From: Orlajensenia leifsoniae | GTDB taxonomy: Bacteria; Actinomycetota; Actinomycetes; Actinomycetales; Microbacteriaceae | Reading direction: 5' to 3' | Assembly: GCF_004570845.1 (NCBI RefSeq) | Contig: NZ_SPQZ01000001.1 | Coordinates: 62,001 to 126,000, forward strand | Length of the DNA stretch: 64,000 nucleotides | Part shown: positions 51,921-60,643 of the stretch, piece by piece | How the letters are laid out: each line of letters begins with the position of its first letter | How positions within the stretch are numbered: the stretch's first letter is position 1 | Position numbers and translations under genes: made by a program | Notes under the pieces: generated by a model | Database searches by the model: none | Told to the model about the DNA's origin: nothing | What the model saw: the letters and a program-made list of their open reading frames with translations, nothing else

Positions 51921-54579
51921 CCGTCTTCGCGGCCGTCGTCGACGAGTACCCGCTCTTGGAGGCGTAGCCGTAGCGCACGGCGGTCACCTTCACGCGGATG
52001 ACCTTGCCGACATCGGCCGTGACCTGCGTGTAGGTCTTGCCCGTGGCCCCACTGATGGCCACGGTGCCGCGGTACCAGCGATAGGTGAACGTGGTGGGCG
52101 CCTTCTTGGGCGACCAGTCGGAGCCGGAGAGCGCGGTCAGTGTCGAACCCACCGCGCGCGTGCCCTTGGCCGTCGGGAGGGCTTTTCCGGTGAACGACTT
52201 GAGAGCCGCGATGGTGGCCGTCGGCGCGCTGACTCCGGCGCGTGAGGTGACCCCGGCCTTCACGGCGGTCACCCGCACGGTCAGCTTCGCCCCCTTGTCG
52301 GCAGTCACGACGACGTGGGTCCTGGCCGTGGCCTTCGAGATCGCGGTGCCGTTCCGGTACCACTGGTACGCGTACGACGTCGGAGTCGGCACCCACGCCG
52401 TGCTCGGCCTCGCCGTGAGCGTTCGCGTGACGAACGGGTCGCCCGCGATCGTGGGCACGGCGGATCCGCTGAACGCGCCGGTGGTCTTGGCCGCGGTGGC
52501 TGAACGGTAGCTCCGACTCGTGATCCCGGTCTTCACGGCGGTGACGGATGCCGTCACGATGGCTCCGATGTCGTCGGGCTTCTGGGTGTAGCTCGCCTCC
52601 GTGGCTCCGGCGATGAGCGCGGAGCCGCGGTACCAGCGGTAGGTGTACGACGTCGGCGTCGGCGTCCAGCCGGCGCCCGGAGTCACGGTGAGGGTCTTCC
52701 CTGCTGCGCGGGTGCCCGAGACGACCGGGAGCTTCTCTCCGGCGAAGGCCGTGTCGGCAACGGTCTTGATCGTTGTCGTCGACGTCCAGGTCTTGGTCGC
52801 GTACCCGGCCTTCGCCCCCGTCACAGCGACGGTCGTGAGTGTGCCGACGTCTGCCGCCACCGGCACGTAAATGCTCGAGGTGGCGCCGGAGATGGCTGCG
52901 CCGTTGCGCATCCACTTGTAGGTCAGCGTCGCCGGGGCGGGTGTCCAGCCGCTTCCCGCGGTTGCCGTGAGGGTCTGCCCCACCTGTCGATTGCCGGAGA
53001 CCGCGGGCGGGCTGGTGCCAGCAAAGGCCGCGAGCGGCGGAGTGAGCTTCACGGCGACGGTGGCGACCGAGGTCGTCAGCGACGACACCGTGATCTTCAG
53101 GCCACCTGTGCGCGAGGTGAAGGTGCGTCCGGCGACGAACGCGAGGCGCCGGCTGCTCGCCGTGCTGTCGGGGATGACGACGGAGGTCGCCCCTCCTGGG
53201 CCGGCCTTGAGGACGCGGATGCCCGGGCCCATCGCGGCGATCGACCAGTGGGCGGGCGGATCCGCGAAGCGCGAGTACAGCGAGCCGGCGTCGCGCCCCT
53301 GGGCATTGCGGTACTCGACGTAGTAGCGCTCGTTCGAGACCGGGTCGACGATCTTCAGCGCGCGGCGCCCCGACAGGGCAGAGGCTCCAGCGAGCGTATA
53401 GCTGGTCGTGGTCGGAGTCGTCGCCGTCAGGACCGGGGCGTCCGTCGCCGAGATGAGACCGAGTCTCAGCTTGGAGATCGCGTTGAGGGCAGGGGTGTTG
53501 TCGTTCCCGTGCAGAGTCGTGCCGTCGTTGACCACGAACGACATGCCCATCACGTCGTAGAGGTCGGCGTAGGAGTCCTCGAAGCACGACGTCGAGCCGT
53601 ACGACGATCCCACGATCTTGACGTCGGACTCGGGGTAGGTGCACTGCTGCACGTTCGAGTGATTGAGCGAGAAGTTGTGGCCGATCTCGTGGGCGAGGGT
53701 CAGCTCGTCTCCCGACCCGTCGCCGCCGTCGAAGGCCGCCCAGACCACGCCACCGTTCCCGACACCGTTCCCGATCGATCCGAGGCCGTTGAAACTGACC
53801 GCGCACGACGGCGGACTGATGACGAACAGGTGCTTCGTGGCCGCCCCCACGTAGTCGTTCGCTCCGCCCGAGTGGCCGAACTTCTTCGCGGCCTCGTCCC
53901 AGAGGGCGATGGTCGAATTCTCGGTGCCGCAGCCCTTCGCCGATGAGTAGCGCTTGATCGTGGTGAGGGTGATCGCGGGCACCTTGCCGGCCGACTGCTC
54001 CGACCAGAACGCTCCGACCTTCGCCACCACCTTCTTCACGTAGTCGTCGGTCTTGGCGGCCGTCGCTGTCGAGCCGTTGGAGACGACGGCGACGTCGATG
54101 GTGTGCGCTGCGGCCGCTGCCTGCACCTCGACGGCGCCGATCTCGCCCGCGACGACGGTCAGGGGGTCGTCGGCGACGACGGCGGCCTCGACGATCTGCT
54201 GACCCTCGGCGGAGTCTGCTGCGACGGTTCCGGATGCCGCGACGCCGGCGTCGGCGAGCACCTCGGCGCTGGGCGCTGCCACGACGTCGACGGGTGCGCC
54301 GGATGCGGCATCCGCGGGGATGAGGTCTCCGTCGATGGGCACGGAGGCACCGTCGGGCAGGAGCACGTGCGCCCCGAGCGTGGGTGCGGCATCCGTCACG
54401 GCCTGCGGCGGCGTCACCGGGGAGGGCGACTCCTCGGCCTGGATGACGACGAGGGTGCCGACGACGTGCACGGCGGCATCCGTCGCCAGGTCATCGGCGA
54501 TCGCGGCCGGCACGGGGGCGAGCAGCCCGCCGAGAAGCGCGACCGTGGCCGTGAGCACGGGGATCCTGAGCGAGCGCAT
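51913..54579 (-). CDS. Secreted metzincin metalloprotease with four C-terminal repeats
   Basis: The product has 888 residues. A signal peptide with cleavage after about AIA (28) is followed by an ~120-residue acidic propeptide region. The catalytic domain carries the zinc motif HEIGHNFSLNH (297-307), a reprolysin/gametolysin-like metzincin with cysteines near 217, 259 and 316. Four repeats of about 100 residues, each with W.P.P and YRWYRG..I.GAT, fill 490-888, the Ig-like type seen in Microbacteriaceae surface proteins. Exported, probably wall-associated. The ATG at 54579 gives a proper signal peptide; an upstream ATG at 54603 would add eight residues before it. Confidence 0.9.
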   Translation of the reverse strand: MRSLRIPVLTATVALLGGLLAPVPAAIADDLATDAAVHVVGTLVVIQAEESPSPVTPPQAVTDAAPTLGAHVLLPDGASVPIDGDLIPADAASGAPVDVVAAPSAEVLADAGVAASGTVAADSAEGQQIVEAAVVADDPLTVVAGEIGAVEVQAAAAAHTIDVAVVSNGSTATAAKTDDYVKKVVAKVGAFWSEQSAGKVPAITLTTIKRYSSAKGCGTENSTIALWDEAAKKFGHSGGANDYVGAATKHLFVISPPSCAVSFNGLGSIGNGVGNGGVVWAAFDGGDGSGDELTLAHEIGHNFSLNHSNVQQCTYPESDVKIVGSSYGSTSCFEDSYADLYDVMGMSFVVNDGTTLHGNDNTPALNAISKLRLGLISATDAPVLTATTPTTTSYTLAGASALSGRRALKIVDPVSNERYYVEYRNAQGRDAGSLYSRFADPPAHWSIAAMGPGIRVLKAGPGGATSVVIPDSTASSRRLAFVAGRTFTSRTGGLKITVSSLTTSVATVAVKLTPPLAAFAGTSPPAVSGNRQVGQTLTATAGSGWTPAPATLTYKWMRNGAAISGATSSIYVPVAADVGTLTTVAVTGAKAGYATKTWTSTTTIKTVADTAFAGEKLPVVSGTRAAGKTLTVTPGAGWTPTPTSYTYRWYRGSALIAGATEASYTQKPDDIGAIVTASVTAVKTGITSRSYRSATAAKTTGAFSGSAVPTIAGDPFVTRTLTARPSTAWVPTPTSYAYQWYRNGTAISKATARTHVVVTADKGAKLTVRVTAVKAGVTSRAGVSAPTATIAALKSFTGKALPTAKGTRAVGSTLTALSGSDWSPKKAPTTFTYRWYRGTVAISGATGKTYTQVTADVGKVIRVKVTAVRYGYASKSGYSSTTAAKTVR

Positions 54580-54704
54580 GCTGATGATTCCCCGGGTAGG
54601 CATGCTGACGAAGTTATCGGTTCGGCGGGCGTGTCCGTACCTCCCGAAGGGGGCGCATTCATGCGCGCCGATCGGATGCCGTCACCGCATGGGGCACCGA
54701 GTCC

Positions 54705-56345
54705 CTACGCGGCCTGGTCCGATGCGGCGACCTCGAGGCGCAGCGTCGCCGCGAAGTTCGGGCCTCCGACAGGGAAGGTCCACCCTGCCGCTGCGGCGTT
54801 CTCGGGAGTCGCGTCCTCCGTCGCCCGGCTGATGCGCGGGTCGATCACCGTCTCGGCATCCGCGTCGGTCAGACCGCTCGTCAGCTTGAGCGTCTGCTCG
54901 GTGGTGTGGATGAAGATGACCGGGTGCGCGCCCTTGATCACCTGGAGCCAGTACTGGCCGGCGAAGATCACGTTGTCGGAGAAGCCGATGCCGAGGGTGT
55001 CGCGCTCGGCCACGTAGACGTCGAGACGGAAGACCATGTCGGGCGCCTTCGGGTTGGCGTTCGCGTCGATCCAGCCCTCCCAGATGAGCCGGCCGTCACC
55101 CGCCCAGCCCATCGCCCTGTCGGATGCGGCAAGAGGCTGACTCAACGCGGTCGGCAGCGCTCCCGGCCCGTCGTCGCTCAGGTCGACGGTGCGGAACGGC
55201 CCGTAGCAGTTCTCGGCGGCCGCCGACTGCTCGAACAGGGAGAAATCGACGAACCGCGGCTTGACCGTCACTCCGAAGAAGAACTCGCTGCGGCCGAAGA
55301 AGTCCTTCTCGTCTCCGTTGATCCTGGCGGCATCGAGCGAGAGACGGATGCTGTGGGTGCCGTGGAAGAACCGCATGGCGATCTCGTAGGCCTCGCGACT
55401 GGTCACCAGAGAGTCGGTTCCGCCGTGGCATTTGTGCACGAACGTTCTCGGCGCTCCCGGCAGCTGGGCGGCCGCCTGCTTCACCAGTCCGTCGCTGCGG
55501 TTGTAGGTCATGCCGTCTCCGGCGAGCAGGCTGGCGAGCCTGTTGCCCGCCGAGGAGATCTTGATGTTGTAGTCGCGGTAGTTCGTTCCGACGACCGTGA
55601 GCAGTCTCGACAACGGGAACCAGGTCGGCACGCCGAGGAATTCCGTGCTCGTCGGGTCGAAGGCGCCGAGTTCGCTCGCCGCCTTCACGTGCACGAAGGA
55701 GAGGAAGGCCTCCGGCATCCGTTGAAAGGCGATTCCGCGATGCGGGGTGCCCAGGGTGATGGCGCGATGGATGGACTCAGCCGCCCCCTGCGTCACGCTC
55801 GGGTCCTTCTTCACGGCCGCCTCGTGCAGCAGTCGCATGGCCTGCACCATGACGAGCCCGCCCATGCTGTGGGCGATGACGTCGACCCCGTCGAATTCCT
55901 CCTCGCCGTTGCGCTCGGCAAGGTACCTGATGCGCTCGATGAGCTGCACGAGACCCTCGGCGAAGGTGTCGATGTTGCGCGGGTTCAGGTCGTAGTAGCG
56001 GAACACCCAGATCGTTCCGCGGGTGTTCCAGCCCTCGTGGTCGTCGACCATGCGGGGGTCGATGACGATGGAGCCCTTCACGAACTCGGGGTTCCATCCC
56101 GCGATCTCCGTCGGTCCCTCGACGGCGGACGGGTAGTAGCCGATGACGTCGGTGGCGTCGTTGTACCGGTGCTCCGACGACTTGAGGGCCTTGATGACGA
56201 AGCCCTCGTAGATGTAGTTCTGTCCGCGCTTGCCCGGATAGACGGTTCCGTCGTTGAAGCCCTGGTAGGCGTTGCGCCTGTCGTCCTCGATGTCGAGGCC
56301 GCCGAAGCCTCGGATGAGGACGAGTGGTCGCGGTCGTGTCTCCAT
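54705..56345 (-). CDS. Large alpha/beta-hydrolase (lipase/esterase-like)
   Basis: The product has 546 residues. The oxyanion segment RGFGG (12-16) and the nucleophile elbow AHSMGG (Ser160) mark an alpha/beta hydrolase; a later HKCHGGTDS may hold the catalytic Asp/His. The C-terminal third (about 380-546) is a beta-rich domain I do not recognise. No signal peptide is seen, although it neighbours a secreted protease gene. GAGGGG precedes the ATG at 56345. The substrate is unknown, and a role on lipids or polymers is inference. Confidence 0.8.
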   Translation of the reverse strand: METRPRPLVLIRGFGGLDIEDDRRNAYQGFNDGTVYPGKRGQNYIYEGFVIKALKSSEHRYNDATDVIGYYPSAVEGPTEIAGWNPEFVKGSIVIDPRMVDDHEGWNTRGTIWVFRYYDLNPRNIDTFAEGLVQLIERIRYLAERNGEEEFDGVDVIAHSMGGLVMVQAMRLLHEAAVKKDPSVTQGAAESIHRAITLGTPHRGIAFQRMPEAFLSFVHVKAASELGAFDPTSTEFLGVPTWFPLSRLLTVVGTNYRDYNIKISSAGNRLASLLAGDGMTYNRSDGLVKQAAAQLPGAPRTFVHKCHGGTDSLVTSREAYEIAMRFFHGTHSIRLSLDAARINGDEKDFFGRSEFFFGVTVKPRFVDFSLFEQSAAAENCYGPFRTVDLSDDGPGALPTALSQPLAASDRAMGWAGDGRLIWEGWIDANANPKAPDMVFRLDVYVAERDTLGIGFSDNVIFAGQYWLQVIKGAHPVIFIHTTEQTLKLTSGLTDADAETVIDPRISRATEDATPENAAAAGWTFPVGGPNFAATLRLEVAASDQAA

Positions 56346-56480
56346 CGTGCCTGCCCCTCGAGGGTCGGGTGCTCCGATGAGCGCCCGTCGCTCACCGCGT
56401 GCAGGCGCAGGCAGCCGTGCCCGCGTCGATGGCACCATCGTCCCGCTCGCGGCATCCGCTCGTCAACAGGGTGTTCGGCG

Positions 56481-56744
56481 CTAGTCCCCGGTCGGAGGCG
56501 CTGCGTCCCGCAGTTCCCAGGGCAGTTCGTCCTCGTCGAGCACGATCGGCTCGGTGGGCGGCTCGTCGAACGGCCCGGCCTCGTGCGGCCAGCCCGGAGG
56601 CTGCACCTGGGTCGGGTGCTCGGCGTCGGGCTCTGCATCGGCGGGTGCTGCACTCTCGGATGCGGCATCCGTCGCACCGCCACGATCGAGGATCACACGC
56701 CTGAAGCGTGCGAAGCCGGGGAGTGAGTCATCCGTCTCAGCCAT
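56481..56744 (-). CDS. Small acidic unknown protein
   Basis: The product has 87 residues: a short N-terminal LPGFARFRRVILDRGG segment, an acidic disordered middle and PPGWPHEAGPFDEPPTEPI, ending with PWELRD. No domain is recognised. It is divergent from the DEAD-box gene. The ATG at 56744 has only a weak ribosome site. Confidence 0.5.
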   Translation of the reverse strand: MAETDDSLPGFARFRRVILDRGGATDAASESAAPADAEPDAEHPTQVQPPGWPHEAGPFDEPPTEPIVLDEDELPWELRDAAPPTGD

Positions 56745-56844
56745 GGCTCCATCCAAGCACCGGATGCCGCACGTACGGCGCGGGCTCACCGAGCGGAGGA
56801 GGCCTCACCACCGCTGCACAGCGGGGCGCGGTACCGTTGGAACC

Positions 56845-58734
56845 ATGACGTCCCCTGACTCCACCCCGCAGAGCGAGGCGGACACCACCCCCGCCGAGCC
56901 TACCTTCACCGATCTCGGCCTCTCAGACGCCGTGCTCAAGGCCCTCAAAGACGTCGGCTACGAGACCCCGTCCGCGATCCAGGCGGCCACCATCCCGCCG
57001 CTTCTCGCCGGTCGCGACGTGCTCGGCACCGCTCAGACCGGAACCGGCAAGACCGCGGCGTTCGCGCTGCCCATCCTCTCGAACCTCGACGTCTCGCAGA
57101 AGTCCGTGCAGGCCCTCGTGCTCGCCCCGACCCGCGAGCTCGCCCTGCAGGTCTGCGAGGCGTTCGAGAAGTACGCGTCCCACGTGCGCGGCGTGCACGT
57201 GCTCCCCGTCTACGGCGGCCAGGGCTACGGCGTGCAGCTCTCGGCCCTCCGTCGCGGCGTGCACATCGTCGTCGGCACCCCGGGTCGCATCATGGACCAC
57301 CTCGAGAAGGGCACCCTCGACCTCACCGAGCTCAAGTACCTCGTGCTCGACGAGGCCGACGAGATGCTCAAGATGGGCTTCGCGGAAGACGTCGAGACGA
57401 TCCTCGCCGACACTCCCGACGAGAAGCAGGTGGCTCTGTTCTCGGCCACGATGCCCGCCGCCATCCGCCGCATCTCGGCCCAGTACCTGAAGAACCCCGA
57501 GGAGATCACGGTCAAGACCAAGACCACGACCTCCTCCACCATCACGCAGCGCTACCTGGTGGTGTCGTACCCGCAGAAGGTCGACGCCCTCACGCGCATC
57601 CTCGAGGTCGAGAACTTCGAGGGCATGATCATCTTCACCCGCACCAAGAACGAGACCGAGACCCTGGCCGAGAAGCTGCGCGCCCGGGGCTACTCCGCCG
57701 CGGCCATCAACGGCGACGTCGTGCAGGCCCAGCGCGAGCGCACGGTCAACCAGCTGAAGTCGGGCAAGCTCGACATCCTGGTGGCGACGGATGTCGCAGC
57801 TCGAGGCCTCGACGTCGAGCGCATCTCGCACGTGGTCAACTTCGACCTCCCCATCGACACCGAGTCGTACGTGCACCGCATCGGCCGCACCGGTCGCGCC
57901 GGTCGCAGTGGTGAGGCGATCAGCTTCGTGACGCCGCGCGAGCGACGGATGCTGACCTCCATCGAGAAGGCCACCCGCCAGACCCTCACTCAGATGCAGC
58001 TGCCGAGCGTCGACGACGTGAACGCCACGCGCCTCGCCCGCTTCGACGACGCCATCACCGAGGCCCTCGGACAGCAGGAGCGGCTCGACCGCTTCCGCGA
58101 CATCATCGCCCACTACGTGGAGCACCACGACGTGCCCGAGGCCGATGTGGCCGCGGCGCTCGCCATCGTGTCGCAGGGTGAGACTCCTCTGCTGCTCTCC
58201 GCCGAGGACGAGCGCGCCCAGCAGCGTGCCGAGCGCTTCGAGCGCGAGAAGGAGCGCAACGAGCGCGGCGCCGGCGGCGACCGCGGCGATCGTGGCGGTT
58301 CGCGCAGCGGCGACCGCTGGGACCGTGGCGACCGCACCGACCGTGGCGGACGCGGAGATCGTCCGGACCGCTACGCCGACCGCGGCGCAGGCGGAGACCG
58401 CCCCGAGCGTCGCTCGCGGCCGAGCAGCGGACCGATGGCCATGTACCGCATCGCGATCGGCAAGCGCCAGAAGGTCGAGCCGCGCCAGATCGTCGGCGCG
58501 CTCGCGAACGAGGGCGGCCTCAGCCGTCAGGACTTCGGGGTCATCGACATCCGTCCCGACTTCTCGCTCGTCGAGCTTCCGGCCGGTCTCTCCGACGACA
58601 CCCTGTCGAAGCTGAGTGGAACCCGCATCTCGGGCAAGCTCATCGAGCTGCGCCCCGACAGCGGCGGCCCGTCGCGCGCGAACCGCGACTCCGACGGCGG
58701 CGACCGCCCGTACCGCAAGCCGCGGCACGACTAG
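56845..58734 (+). CDS. deaD: DEAD-box RNA helicase (DeaD/CsdA-like)
   Basis: The product has 629 residues. Motifs are Q-motif, AQTGTGKT, PTRELA, DEAD, SATM, and RIGRTGRAGRSG. The C-terminus has the DbpA-type RNA-binding domain (about 535-600), after an RGD/Gly-rich disordered region full of GDRGDR repeats. It unwinds RNA in ribosome assembly or cold adaptation. TACCGT (56832-56837) precedes the ATG by 7 nt. A compound hairpin follows the stop. Confidence 0.95.
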   Translation: MTSPDSTPQSEADTTPAEPTFTDLGLSDAVLKALKDVGYETPSAIQAATIPPLLAGRDVLGTAQTGTGKTAAFALPILSNLDVSQKSVQALVLAPTRELALQVCEAFEKYASHVRGVHVLPVYGGQGYGVQLSALRRGVHIVVGTPGRIMDHLEKGTLDLTELKYLVLDEADEMLKMGFAEDVETILADTPDEKQVALFSATMPAAIRRISAQYLKNPEEITVKTKTTTSSTITQRYLVVSYPQKVDALTRILEVENFEGMIIFTRTKNETETLAEKLRARGYSAAAINGDVVQAQRERTVNQLKSGKLDILVATDVAARGLDVERISHVVNFDLPIDTESYVHRIGRTGRAGRSGEAISFVTPRERRMLTSIEKATRQTLTQMQLPSVDDVNATRLARFDDAITEALGQQERLDRFRDIIAHYVEHHDVPEADVAAALAIVSQGETPLLLSAEDERAQQRAERFEREKERNERGAGGDRGDRGGSRSGDRWDRGDRTDRGGRGDRPDRYADRGAGGDRPERRSRPSSGPMAMYRIAIGKRQKVEPRQIVGALANEGGLSRQDFGVIDIRPDFSLVELPAGLSDDTLSKLSGTRISGKLIELRPDSGGPSRANRDSDGGDRPYRKPRHD

Positions 58735-58753
58735 CTCGACGCCGACGCCGCCC

Positions 58754-58806
58754 GCGCAGCAGTTCTGGTCGCTCTGAGCGACGCTTTCCCGCCACAACTG
58801 CTGCGC
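58754..58806 (+). terminator. Compound hairpin after the DEAD-box gene
   Basis: Outer arms GCGCAGCAGTT and AACTGCTGCGC enclose an inner perfect stem GTCGCT-CTG-AGCGAC. The outer arm pairs extend by three bases across one mismatch. It starts 20 bp after the helicase stop. It could be a terminator or a regulatory RNA structure; the arm sequence recurs upstream of hrpA. Confidence 0.7.
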
Positions 58807-58869
58807 GGCGCCCGGCCGTCACCCGAATACCATGGAGCTTTGCGCTCGACCCCTTCGGAAGGCTCCCCC

Positions 58870-59571
58870 GTGACGATCACCGCTGCCGCTGACGGCTCCG
58901 CCCTCGGCAACCCCGGTCCGGCGGGCTGGTCCTGGTACGTCGACGACAACGCGTGGGCCGCCGGCGGTTGGAAGCACGCCACCAACAACATCGGCGAGCT
59001 CACCGCCGTGCTCGAGCTGTTCCGTTCCACCGCCCACCTCGACGAGGACCTGCTCATCCTCTGCGACAGCCAGTACGTCATCAACTCGGTCACCAAGTGG
59101 ATGCCCGGCTGGAAGCGCAAGGGCTGGCGCAAGGGCGATGGCAAGCCGGTCATGAACCTCGAGCTGATCCAGGAGCTCGACGCCGCCATCGCGGGCCGCC
59201 GCTACAGGTTCGAGTGGGTGAAGGGGCACGCCGGCCACCCTCTCAACGAGGCCGCCGACGAACGCGCCCGCGCAGCGGCCGAGGCCTACCAGCGCGGTCG
59301 TCCGGTTCCGAGCGGGCCCGGCTTCCCCGGTGCCGGCACGGCGGTGACGGATGCCGCCGCTCCCGCAGCGCCGGCCTCGACCGTCGCCGCTCCCCCGGCT
59401 GCGGCATCCGCACCGCCGAAGACCCAGCTCTCGCTCTTCGACGACGAGCCCGCCGCCGAGCCGCTGCGCGCGGTCACCGTTCAGCTGAGCGCCGACGAGC
59501 ACGCACGCCTCAGCCGCTCCGCGCGTGCCCAGGGCATCTCCGTCGACGAGGCCCTGCGCCGCCTGATCTGA
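58870..59571 (+). CDS. rnhA: RNase HI with C-terminal clamp-binding motif and extra domain
   Basis: The product has 233 residues. Residues 1-140 are RNase HI with the catalytic Asp8 (ADGS), Glu43 (IGEL), Asp66 (CDSQ) and Asp130 (ADER). It removes RNA from RNA-DNA hybrids. A Pro/Ala linker (about 145-183) leads to QLSLF (186-190), an exact match to the bacterial sliding-clamp-binding consensus, and a small C-terminal helical region (VTVQLSADEHARL...) of RHH-like type. GGAAGG precedes the GTG by 7 nt; an upstream TTG is less likely. Confidence 0.9.
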   Translation: MTITAAADGSALGNPGPAGWSWYVDDNAWAAGGWKHATNNIGELTAVLELFRSTAHLDEDLLILCDSQYVINSVTKWMPGWKRKGWRKGDGKPVMNLELIQELDAAIAGRRYRFEWVKGHAGHPLNEAADERARAAAEAYQRGRPVPSGPGFPGAGTAVTDAAAPAAPASTVAAPPAAASAPPKTQLSLFDDEPAAEPLRAVTVQLSADEHARLSRSARAQGISVDEALRRLI

Positions 59572-59579
59572 CATGCTAA

Positions 59580-59599
59580 ATTCACCCCCATGGGTGAAT
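59580..59599. promoter_or_regulatory. Operator over the start codon of the ArsR gene
   Basis: Inverted repeat ATTCACCC-CCAT-GGGTGAAT spans the ATG at 59590. A TAAATT box (59577-59582) overlaps its left arm and ends 7 nt before the ATG. Binding by the ArsR protein would block both transcription start and ribosome entry. Confidence 0.78.
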
Positions 59600-59937
59600 C
59601 AACGTCGGCAACGCTGGATCGGGTCTTCGCCGCCGTCTCCGATCCGACCAGGCGCGAGATCCTGTTGCGGCTCTCACGAGCCGATGAGCGAGTGACGGAT
59701 GTGGCGAGCAACTTCTCGATGTCGCTCAATTCGGTCTCGAAGCACGTGCGCGTGCTCGAGAGCGCCGGGCTCGTCACCCGATCGGTGCAGGGACGCAATC
59801 ATGTGCTCTCCCTGAACGCCGTGCCGATGGCCGAGGCCGCGGCGTGGATGGAGTTCTACCGCGGCTTCTGGAGCGACAGGCTCGCGGCGCTCGACAGGTT
59901 CGTGACGGGTGAGGCAGCAGAGGCGGCATCCGAGTGA
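59590..59937 (+). CDS. ArsR-family transcriptional regulator
   Basis: The product has 115 residues with a winged helix: DPTRREILLRLS, VASNFSMSLNSVSKHVRVLESAGLV (key part SVSKHVRVLE) and a beta-wing TRSVQGRNHVLSLN. Members of this subgroup pair with SRPBCC proteins rather than sensing metals. Likely autoregulated through the palindrome over its start. Its GTGA junction couples it to the next gene. Confidence 0.9.
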   Translation: MGESTSATLDRVFAAVSDPTRREILLRLSRADERVTDVASNFSMSLNSVSKHVRVLESAGLVTRSVQGRNHVLSLNAVPMAEAAAWMEFYRGFWSDRLAALDRFVTGEAAEAASE

Positions 59938-60386
59938 CCATCGACGCCCCAGCCGACTCGGCCACCCCCGCCCTCGTCGTCTCGCGCATCATCGCGGCCT
60001 CGCCCGAGGTGCTGTTCGACGCTTGGACCGATCCGCGCAGCCTGGCGGCGTGGATGCAACCCGGCGACGCGACGCTCACCGAGGTGTCAGCCGATGCGCG
60101 CGTCGGCGGCGAGTTCAGCATCCTCATGCACATGCCCGGTTCCCCCGTGCTCCACCGCGGCACCTACCTCGAGGTCGATCGCCCGCGACGTCTGGTGTTC
60201 ACGTGGCGGTCGCGGTTCACCGACGACGACGACACCGTGGTGACGGTCGACTTCCGGGTGACGGATGCCGGGACCGAGGTCGCCGTCACGCACGAGCGCC
60301 TGCCGCACGACGCGGCGCGAGCAGCACACGACGCCGGCTGGACCGACTGCCTGACGGAACTGGCCGCCTGGGTGGGCAGGGACTGA
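59934..60386 (+). CDS. SRPBCC (AHSA1-like) domain protein
   Basis: The product has 150 residues of the START/Bet v1 fold: ASPEVLFDAWTDPRSLAAWMQPG, GGEFSILMHMPG and TRLPHDAARAAHDAGWTDCL. These bind hydrophobic ligands and are often partnered with ArsR regulators. The GTG at 59934 overlaps the regulator stop by 4 bp, so the pair forms one unit. The ligand is unknown. Confidence 0.88.
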   Translation: MTIDAPADSATPALVVSRIIAASPEVLFDAWTDPRSLAAWMQPGDATLTEVSADARVGGEFSILMHMPGSPVLHRGTYLEVDRPRRLVFTWRSRFTDDDDTVVTVDFRVTDAGTEVAVTHERLPHDAARAAHDAGWTDCLTELAAWVGRD

Positions 60387-60392
60387 GGTCGG

Positions 60393-60426
60393 CGCTTCGA
60401 CCGCGAGCTGCGCCCGGGCCTCAGCG
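60393..60426 (-). repeat. Dispersed hairpin element between the SRPBCC gene and the small minus gene
   Basis: Read on the minus strand it starts 6 nt after the stop of the small gene at 60433. It carries CGCTGAGGCCCGGGCGC and the flank CGAAGCG; the stem pair has one mismatch relative to the consensus. Confidence 0.6.
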
Positions 60427-60432
60427 TGTGAG

Positions 60433-60609
60433 TCAGGCGGGGTCGGCCGGACGACCCGGGCGCACTGCCGCGGTGTCGGCGATGTCGATACGTGTCGTGC
60501 CGTCCGGCAGCTCGTCGACCTCGATGCGCGGGGCCGCATCGGCCTCCGTCGCCTTCGGTGCGGTCGTGAGCTGGTCGTGGCGCTTCTCGTCGTTCGACAT
60601 CTCGGTCAT
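60433..60609 (-). CDS. Small actinobacterial protein, unknown
   Basis: The product has 58 residues, KR-rich at the start then acidic (ADAAPRIEVDELPDGTTRIDI), without a known domain. This frame was not obvious among long ORFs. The start at 60609 is supported by a TAGGGT box 6 nt upstream (60616-60621, minus strand). Short proteins with an EDELPDGT-type middle occur in related genomes. Confidence 0.55.
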   Translation of the reverse strand: MTEMSNDEKRHDQLTTAPKATEADAAPRIEVDELPDGTTRIDIADTAAVRPGRPADPA

Positions 60610-60643
60610 CCTTGAACCCTACGCCGCAGCTGGCTCTGACGCG

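Noticed and set aside
58840-58869. TTG start for RNase HI ten codons upstream
   Set aside because: Its GGAG is only 2 nt away, while the GTG at 58870 has GGAAGG at 7-nt spacing and starts with the family strand.
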